Source: Maratus speciosus (taxonomy: Eukaryota; Arthropoda; Arachnida; Araneae; Salticidae). From it: a stretch of 64,000 nt of DNA. The notes under the pieces were generated by a model that had not been told where the DNA came from, did not search any database, and worked only from the letters and a program-made list of their open reading frames with translations. Below are positions 57,024-64,000 of this stretch, piece by piece; the stretch's first letter is position 1, and every line of letters starts with the position of its first letter. The translations under genes and the position numbers were made by a program. The stretch is from NCBI GenBank assembly GCA_963932465.1, contig OZ010786.1:270042411-270106410 (forward strand), read 5' to 3'.

Positions 57024-57188
57024 CTCCTCTGATCGTTTTTTCACAGTTTTACAAACCGACATGAGTATAAAAAATTTTCTTCGAGTTCAAAGAACTATTT
57101 TATACGAATCATTATTATTCGCCATGTAAGTGTAACATTAAATATTTTATTAAAATTTCTCGATTCAGAAATCGCATTAATCATTGTT
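57024..57188 (+). repeat. Direct repeat, copy 2
   Basis: It matches 56117-56306 in the same orientation. The pair could be the remains of solo terminal repeats or an old tandem duplication; no coding sequence lies between. Confidence 0.8.
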
Positions 57189-57405
57189 ATTTTTTTTAAA
57201 TGACGTAAAAAATATATATTGTCTTCAAGGCTTGTAAATAACATAACATTTCAACTTTTTTTCAGTAAAAGTTTTCAGAATATAATATATTTTTTATTTT
57301 TTGCAATGATATTTTAATGAAAATATAGTAGTTTCCACATTTTCTGTAACACAGCAATAAAAATTAACAAAAATAATTAATTTATAAATAATAATTATAT
57401 TGCTT

Positions 57406-57716
57406 AACACGTTCGCTGCCATCTAGGAGAATACTCGTAGTTACAAAACTGGGTTTCCTTGCCAGCTGCGAGATAACTCGCTATTGATCTTGTTATCTAA
57501 ATCACCGATTACGAGCATAGTGCCATAGAAAATACCTACAATGTTATATTTGCGAACAACGAGCATACTCTTGTGAATTTATTTGTTGCTAAAATTAATT
57601 CGTCATATATATATTTAAATAATAAAACAGAAAAAAAATTTAAAAGCTCTAAATTGCAGATATGATCTAAGCGTGTAAGAACAGATGAACGATCAAAGCT
57701 TTGGCAGCGAACGTGC
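57406..57716. mobile_element. Small inverted-end element with a 14-bp flanking duplicate
   Basis: The ends ACACGTTCGCTGCCA and TGGCAGCGAACGTGC are inverted copies. The flanks 57392-57405 and 57717-57730 are the identical 14-mer TAATTATATTGCTT. Alternatively TTAA at 57404-57407 and a mutated CTAA at 57716-57719 would make it a piggyBac-like MITE. There is no coding capacity. Confidence 0.65.
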
Positions 57717-57816
57717 TAATTATATTGCTTTCAAATTAGAAAAAGGAAAAAATTGCATAGATCTTGCAATGCTTTTTTTAGGACTAAAAAGTACAATGAT
57801 TAGACATATTGTTTTA

Positions 57817-58752
57817 CAGTAGATTTCCGTTACAATGAACTCCCCGGGACCTCTAAAATATTTCGTTGTAACGGAATTACTCTTTTTTTATGTATTGAAT
57901 TACATATAAAAACTAATTATGCAAGATAAATTTACCTTTCGTTATAGAAGATTTAATGGAAGACTAGTTAAATTAACATAGAAAAAGTTAGTAAAATAAA
58001 ATTCAATATTAAAAATACAAAATTACGGACTGAACTTTATTTAGTAGCACATTATTGCAGAAAATCTGTGATTTACTTTGTACAAAGGAATGTGTAGTCG
58101 ATGATAACAAAAACGTGTGCAATAATTAAGTCTGAGAAAATACGTCCTCTGAAAAATACGTCCCCACATTCTTTTCATGAGAAACAAAACCACGCATTTT
58201 CTCCAAGCATGAAAGAGCTCTCGAAGCGGTAACTTTTGAACCGTCGGTGATGACATACTCATCGTCATCACTACTTTCGTAATTTTGACAGTCTAATGTA
58301 CTTTTAATGGACAAAATGATATCTTCACCAGACACTTCAGAGCATATTTGAATATTGTCATCCACAGATAAGAAATCCTCCAAATCCACCTGATCAGGGA
58401 CTGGTGTTATTTTTTTTTTTGCAGCCCTCCAAATTGTGTTTAACTCAGAGGATTCATCGAAATTTAAAATTTCTGATTCATTTTCTTTGGTCTCAGTTAA
58501 CCAGGCATGTTTCCATCAGTTAGAAATTGTTTTCTGGCTAATTTCTTGCCACGAACCAGAGATCATTTCAAAAAAGAAAAAAAGAGCTGGAGGAAGATTT
58601 TTAGTTGTAACGAAATTCCTAAAAAAATGCACTTCGTTAAGTAGAAATTTTTAATACATTAAGGTTAATGCAATTTGAAAAGGGGATTTCTCAAATTTCG
58701 TTGTAACAGGATTTTTCGTTGTAATGGAATTCGTTGTGACAGAAATCTACTG
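57817..58752 (-). mobile_element. Internally deleted Tigger/pogo element
   Basis: The inverted ends CAGTAGATTTCYGTYACAAY are flanked by TA (57815-57816 and 58753-58754). The 936 bp keep only the C-terminal part of the transposase on the minus strand. The outer regions contain repeated TTCGTTGTAACRG words, likely transposase contact sites. Confidence 0.85.
58126..58610 (-). pseudogene. Tigger/jerky-type (DDE_1) transposase, C-terminal remnant
   Basis: On the minus strand the frame reads GSWQEISQKTISN, a stop, then WKHAWL. It continues to an acidic C terminus beginning DLEDFLSVDDNIQ and running through SSDDDEYVITDG to ASRALSCLEKMRGF. This matches the end of CENP-B-like Tigger transposases: TI.NCW.KAGF, then an acidic segment and a final helix that pairs with the host. 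The DDE core and DNA-binding domains are deleted. Confidence 0.75.
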
Positions 58753-59789
58753 TATTACTTAAAGATTTTTACGTACTGAATTTTAAACGGAAAAGTTGTG
58801 CATACGAAAGCGCAATGCAGATAATTAATTTTCTTCTAAACAAACGAGAGGAAGAGAATGACATGTTTAGGCTAATGTCAGACGAACGTCTTTTTGCACG
58901 TTTTTTTCCCCTACACAATAGGGTGGGCCGAAAAAAACTTTTTTTCCGATTTTTGATGATCTGTAGTGCTGAAAAATTGTCACTGGTGGCACTAAGTTCA
59001 CACAAAAAATTTGAGATTTTTTGGAAAGTTCCTTCATTTGTCGCAAATAGCTTGAAATTTTGCTCAAATGCTGATTTTTGAATTTTTTCAGCAAAAATTT
59101 TAAAAATGTTAAATTAAATTTATTTTACCTGAATTTGCTTGAAATGTGATGTTTAGTGTACGAAATGTTTAAATAAGCTCTGATTATGTATTATTTAATA
59201 GCTATATGTTTTTTGAATTAGGCGATTTTCATACCTTTCTCGCGCATAAGTGAGCAAATATTGTAAGTATTGTTTGTTTCGTTCGTCGGTTTCTCTTTTT
59301 TGTCTTTATTATGTTCTTCCCTCTTCCTTCTATTTTTCGATGCGTCCAGAGTCCCATATTTGGATGACGGACCACAGCATGTCTTGAGAGCAATTCTGGA
59401 GCTGAAACCAATAAAAATGCAATCAATCATTATGAGTATGAGGGAATGAACCGGGCTTTCAAAAGCAGACACTCTTAAACGTATATCCCTTTCTCACAAG
59501 CGTTCGCCGCATTTAGAATTGGTATATCATATAGATAAATTGCGTTAAGAGCTTCATCCGTGTTCAGGTTGCAGGAATTCTGACAACAAGGAATAAGGAT
59601 CTTGTTATAGATAAACACAAGATCGGGAGACAGAAAAAAAAACTTGGAAAGAAGATACAGGAGGACAAAAATCTTGGAGAAAGAAAGAAATAAAAGCATA
59701 TTTTTTATAGTAGAAAAAATAAAACGATCTTCATAGAAAAAATGGGGATAAGCGGCACCGTCGAGAGAAAGGCGAAACAAATATCGCCA

Positions 59790-59966
59790 TGTTGTCTGAA
59801 CATGGTTCGGAATACCTGGGTCACTTGATACCTCCTTACTAACTAACGTTCCCTGGTTTGCGGTGCCGCAAAAGTAGTAGGAACATCCCGCCCTGGGCTA
59901 GGGGCTTGACCCAGCCATCAGCCACAAGCAGGTTCCCAGGGTGGGCGATTAGATTAGATTAGATTA
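59790..59966 (+). mobile_element. SINE/LINE-like 3' segment with a (GATTA)4 tail
   Basis: A GC-richer ~160-bp block is followed by four exact GATTA units (59947-59966). A GC-rich body with a short tandem tail is typical of non-LTR retroelement 3' ends. No RT sequence is present and the left border is uncertain. It lies within the large inverted repeat, just inside the left arm. Confidence 0.4.
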
Positions 59967-61502
59967 CGTCACTGCGGAGAAATAGCAAAATCTATTTATA
60001 TAAAATCCAAGTCTCTGTATGTCCCTCACAATTCCGGTAGGACCGCCTCATTGTAATGAGTAATTGTTGAATATTACTGTTGCAGTGTTACCACAGTAGC
60101 GCCAAATGTTCACAAACTTGGCGAAATATCGCCACATTTGGCGACAAAAATAAGTTGTCATATATGAAGCCAACTTGGCGATAGCTAGCTAATTTGGCGA
60201 AATTCCCATTTAAAATTTCTTTGTAGAGGTCACCGCAATTTAATTTAAACTCCGCGCTTTTAAGGGGTTTATTTAAATCTATTGGTGAGAATTTAAAGTG
60301 TAATATGCAAAAATGTATGTCTTTACATCTTCAACCCGATGCTACTAACAACATAACAGCCAATAGACGGCGCTGTACTGTCTGAGCTCCAAACTGGCCA
60401 ATTTAATGCACTCTACTAAATGCATAGGTACTTTTCCAGTATAGGGGTATTGGCGAGATTGAGAAAATGAAATTTGGCAACATATTTTCTAGCAACTTAT
60501 TCACTATTACATATACAAGTGATTTGTCAATATTTATACAATTTTTTTAATATAAAGAAGCCATTTAACTATTTTTGTATACAAACTGAAGTAAATTGTA
60601 TAAAAAAATAACCGTAATGTAGATATAAATAAAATGTTTAAAGATTATATAAATAAACTTAAAATTTCATTAATTTTATTTTCATAGCTGTTTATATCAT
60701 TTGGCCAATAATCTCACTTCTGATGCCAGTGTCATTATGACAAACTTTAAAAAAGTACATCAAGGCCCTCATACTGGAAAAGTCGGATACATAGTCGGAT
60801 ACAAAAGTTAAATTCTCGGTATTTTTCCACTTTAGGGACCTCAGCGAAGAAGGAAAATTGGAAACATATTTTCTGACAACCTATTCACTGTTTCATTTCA
60901 TATACACACGCATTTTTTTTTTCAATATTTATACAATTTATTTAGCATAAAGAAGCCATATATCTAATTTTATAATATAGTCATGACCTGTAATCCGCAA
61001 AAAGCCTAAAATTTGCACAACACTTGGAACAAAGCTGTGTGGATTAGTGGTCTTCTACTGTATTATAGTTTTTCGTAAATGAGTTTCGTTTTTAAAATCT
61101 GTTGTTTTCATCTATCACGTCGGAACAAGCGAAAAAAACTCATATTCTTGCACATGTGTTGTATACATCTTTATATCTGATATTCCGTCATTTTTGACGG
61201 GCTATCTTTCTAGTCATTATATAATTTTCTAAGCTAGAATAAAGTCTGCTTTGGAAAATTTAATAAGAGAACTGCAAGATTTGATATGTATTCTTCATAC
61301 GAACTAGCTTCTACTCCGACACCGATATCAACTGTCTGAACTAGATGGTAAAAAACCATTTGACTTAAGACCTTCACCAACCCAGTCGGTGCTAGATTAA
61401 CAGAGTACTCTAATCTTTAGCTTTTTGCATTTCTGATGCCCATGAAACAGGAATAGGCTTATGGAAAGCGACACTTACATTTTCATACGCTATTGGTGGT
61501 AT
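59967..61502. other. Interior of the inverted repeat: repeat scraps
   Basis: It contains TTGGCGA-rich sequence (60105-60200) related to 41515-41610. Two direct copies of a repeat (about 60430-60560 and 60820-60960) are related to 46500-46860. A Tigger-like tip stands at 61050 (reverse strand CAGTAGAAGACC, next to TA). There is no gene. Confidence 0.45.
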
Positions 61503-62580
61503 GTGCTTCCGTCTTTCTCGACGGTGCGCCTGTTCCTTTTTTTTCTATGAAGATCGTTTTATTTTTTCTACCATTAAAGAATGTGGTTGTAATTTTTCAT
61601 CCTCCAAGGTATTCCCTCTTCCTGTATCTTCTTTCAAAGTTTTTTTTTTCGGTCTCCTGAACTTGTCTTTATCAATGACGGTAGTTTTCTCCTCTGCTGT
61701 CACAATTCCTGCAACCACCAGTTCTAAATGCAGTGAACGCTGCGTGAGTAAGGGATATGCGTTAGGGGGTATCTTCTTTTGAAGCCCTTTTTCAAATTCT
61801 GATTCAGACGAACTACCTGCTTCAAAGTTCCCACTATTTGAATCTTCTGAGAATATCTATATTTTATAGTAGAAAAACAATTAGCATCCCATCTCACAGT
61901 TTTGCCCATCTCCTAATTCCTCCCAGTTACTCATGATGACTATTCGCGTTTAGATTGGCTTAAGCTTCACATTCCCCTCTCCGTCCAGAATTGCTGTCAA
62001 GACATGCTGTGGTCCGGTATCTAAATATGTGACTCTGAACGCATAAAAAAAACAGGAAGAACTGGGAATAACGACGAAAAAAGAGAAACCGTCGAATGAA
62101 CCAAACAATACTTACTATATTTGCTCACTTATACGCGAAAAGGGTATAAAAATAACCTTATTCAAAATACACATAACTTTTAAATTATACATAATTAGAG
62201 CTTTTTTAAACGTTTCGTACACTAAACATGATATTTCAAGTAAATTGAGCCAAAATAAATTTAATTTAACGTTTTTAAAATTTTTGCTAAAAAAGATCAA
62301 AAATCAGCATTTGAGCAGAACTTCAAGCCAGTTGCGGCAAATGAATCTCAAATTTTTTGTGTGAACTTGGTGCCACCAATGGCAACTTTTCCGTACTACC
62401 CATCATCGAAAATCGAAAAAAGTTTTCTTCGGCCTACCCTACTACACAATGCCGCTAGCATTTTATAGGGATGATATGTAGGGAAAAAGGCGTGCAAAAA
62501 GACGTTCGTCTGACAGCATTGTGTAGGGATGATATGTAGGGATAAAAGCATGCAAAAAGAGATTCGTCCGACATTAGCCT

Positions 62581-62865
62581 TAGTAAAAGGTAAGATGGTT
62601 TGGAATTTTTATAGGGTGTCAAGGATAATACCTAAGTTTAAAATTAAGTTTTTATTAAAACTACTCGCGGATCCAACCCGGGCTTCATGGGTTACAGAAT
62701 ACACGTGAAAACCATTTTCATTATTGAAAACTCTAATATATTACTATAGTTTTACATTTATTATATTTTTTTTCGATCGCCCACTAACAACACAAAAATA
62801 ATTTTTATGTGAAAAAATATCAATGATGTTTGCAAATAAAGTTTTGAAATATATCAAAAGCGATA
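62581..62865 (+). repeat. Dispersed repeat, left half of an interrupted copy
   Basis: The section 62690-62865 matches about 19430-19588 in order (AACCCGGGCTT, ACAGAATA, GCAAATAAAGTTTTGAAATA). It stops at GATA, where the 1.0-kb insertion begins. Confidence 0.65.
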
Positions 62866-63889
62866 CAGGGAGTCTACAAATTAGTTGGGCAAAAAGAATG
62901 TTTTATTCAATGGAATTGAGAGGAAAAAAATTAAAGTACATATTGTTGTAAGATAGAAAAATGGTTCAAGTTTACCATTATCACAAATGTTCGATGTAAC
63001 TTCCTTCGTGACTCTGCAAATGTCCCATCGGTAAATCACAGATTTGTCAGCATGTTTCCGTCGATCAAATTAATTGCCGTTCAAGTTCTTGATTTTAGTT
63101 CAGGAATGGATGCAGGAAATGGCGGCTTGTACACATTATCCTTTACAAAACCCCATACACCAAAATTAAGCGGTGATGATCTTGTGATCAAGGTGGCCAT
63201 TGAATAACACATCCGCTCCCTAAGCGATAGCGTCAGTTATGACACCTAACTCCATCTATGAATAAACTATGGCAATATTACTAGTAGTCTGGCTTTCAAC
63301 TAGTTATTACCCGTCTAACAATAAGGGTTATGTGTTTCACGCGTATCTGGGTATGTGGATTTTTTATACCCTCGAAATTTCCGAACGGCTGGATGGATTT
63401 TAATGACTGGGATCTCTATCGATTCGTCTTAACCATCCAATGGTTATCGGCTAGGTTTTGTTTTTATAAGTTCAAAATGGTGACCGTAAAATACAAAATG
63501 GCAGTAGAGACGAAAAATTTTTTTACGCACCATATTGAGTGACATAGCATTGGACAGGTCTTTCAAAATGAAGACAATGTTTCATTGACTATTTTACAGT
63601 CAGAAGCTCCGTTTAAATAGTACAAAACCTGGAATCTATGTAGGTAGGATCTCTAGTTTTACAGCAAGTCTATCCTGCATGAACATCTATAGGCCTCATA
63701 AAAACAGTGTTTATAGGTAGGAAGTAACAATTAAATACAACTTAAAAGTCATGAATACAAGTAAATAACGCAGTCCCTTTTTACGCAGTCCCTTTTATGA
63801 TTTTTTAAATTAAATTTTTACTTGTTTTCATTTAATATTTCGGAAGTTCTTAACCTACGAAATTGCCCAATTAATTTGTAGGCACCCTG
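62866..63889 (-). mobile_element. Tc1/mariner-like element nested in the dispersed repeat
   Basis: The ends CAGGGAGTCTACAAATTAGT and, at the right on the other strand, CAGGGTGCCTACAAATTAAT form ~25-bp inverted repeats. TA precedes the left end (62864-62865). The right flank is TG, a likely mutated TA, because the uninterrupted paralogue near 19595 reads GATACTTTCG. The 1024-bp copy carries only a degenerate transposase tail; the half at 63220-63880 is unrelated AT-rich sequence or a further insertion. Confidence 0.75.
62950..63215 (-). pseudogene. C-terminal tail of a Tc1/mariner-type transposase
   Basis: On the minus strand it reads WPP, a stop, then after a frame change SPLNFGVWGFVKDNVYKPPF, PASIPELKSRT, a stop, and TAINLIDGNMLTNL. 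This corresponds to the C-terminal WPPRSPDLTPLDF...WGFVKD...VYVPP family end. Several stops make it dead. It is similar in type to, but not the same family as, the relic at 20380-20648. Confidence 0.7.
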
Positions 63890-64000
63890 TGCTTTCGTAT
63901 TAGCCACTTGTCACGACTTATAGCTGAAGAAATTGAGAAAAATTTCGCGAGATTTAGCAACCTTGTTGATTTTGATAATTTCAGTGATTTAAGAACGTTG
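63890..64000 (+). repeat. Dispersed repeat, right half, running off the window
   Basis: It continues the copy begun at 62690, matching from about 19589 (CTTTCGT, AGCTGAAGAAATTG, GATTTTGATAATTTCAGTG). It is cut by the window end. Confidence 0.65.

Larger units (their letters stand above)
54991..57391. other. AT-rich DNA with a direct repeat
   Basis: Poly-G occurs at about 55480-55491. A ~180-bp sequence occurs at 56117-56306 and again at 57024-57188. (AT)n occurs at 56436-56441 and 56914-56928. There are no genes. Confidence 0.5.
58869..62580. repeat. Large inverted-repeat structure, ~3.7 kb
   Basis: The left arm 58869-59783 and right arm 61503-62580 are inverted homologues. Landmarks are AGGCTAATGTC at the outer tips, the TTTTTGCAYG and TGTGAACT/AGTTCACAC blocks, GACATGCTGTGGTCC and its inverse, and CGACGGTGC and its inverse. 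The right arm has an extra ~70-bp tandem unit near its tip (about 62455-62570). Arm divergence is high. The interior holds unrelated repeats. No transposase or integrase is recognised, so both a long-TIR DNA element and an old inverted duplication fit. Confidence 0.75.

Noticed and set aside
59475..59780. A 101-residue minus-strand frame and its mirrored plus-strand partner at 61501-61782
   Set aside because: They share only a short stretch because of the inverted arms. No known domain is present and the partner frame diverges, so I treat them as repeat DNA, not genes.

Overview
The window is strongly AT-rich eukaryotic DNA and I see no convincing host gene in it. Every recognisable protein-coding stretch belongs to a transposable element (TE). 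The best guess for the organism is an arthropod, probably a chelicerate such as a spider. The reasons are the mix of Tc1, mariner, pogo/Tigger, hAT, Helitron and TTAA-type elements, and the N-terminal Gag-like style of the LTR element. This is inference from TE content, not proof.

Left part (1-20 kb). Two decayed pogo-type elements with G-rich ends lie at about 0.7-1.6 kb and 4.0-6.1 kb. A duplicated, partly inverted dispersed repeat follows at 6.5-10.0 kb. A Tc1 element at 8264-9983 is inserted into it, with perfect 29-bp inverted ends, TA target duplications, a probable 182-bp intron and one frameshift. The most important object follows at 10180-16900. It is a 6.7-kb LTR retrotransposon on the minus strand with nearly identical LTRs (394 and 393 bp, differing only in a G run) and a 5-bp target duplication. 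Its enzymes are Ty3/gypsy-like but lie in the order Gag, protease, integrase, RT, RNase H. That is the Ty1/copia order, as in Gmr1-like elements. It is a young insertion with one frameshift in a 7-base homopolymer within RT. A copy of the flanking repeat at about 17.0-17.2 kb, in inverted orientation, preserves the empty site of the Tc1 insertion.

Middle (20-46 kb). A dead Tc1/mariner-type transposase tail is followed by small non-autonomous elements with clear target duplications: TTAA at 20698-20897, 8 bp at 21013-21161 and TA at 29759-30013. There are also a 1.5-kb element with inverted ends, a third pogo-type element (27546-29594) with a PHD-like zinc-finger remnant, and a 3.4-kb Helitron (32122-35552) built almost wholly of about ten degenerate ~306-bp tandem repeats. 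Next come a long-armed foldback element (39130-40110) and a complete but dead 3.9-kb hAT element (41798-45696) with a perfect 8-bp target duplication. The hAT element carries two nested foldback elements.

Right part (46-64 kb). It holds a second copy of one foldback family, a Helitron 3' end, a ~39-bp minisatellite, a TTAA-flanked element, another pogo-type element with G-rich ends, an inverted duplication of a mariner transposase tail, a deleted Tigger-like element, and a ~3.7-kb structure with ~0.9-1.1-kb inverted arms. The last piece is a dispersed repeat split by a 1.0-kb Tc1/mariner-type insertion; its unsplit paralogue lies near 19.5 kb. The window therefore reads as a layered TE record: old elements full of stops, younger ones nested in them, and the LTR element and Tc1 as the most recent arrivals.
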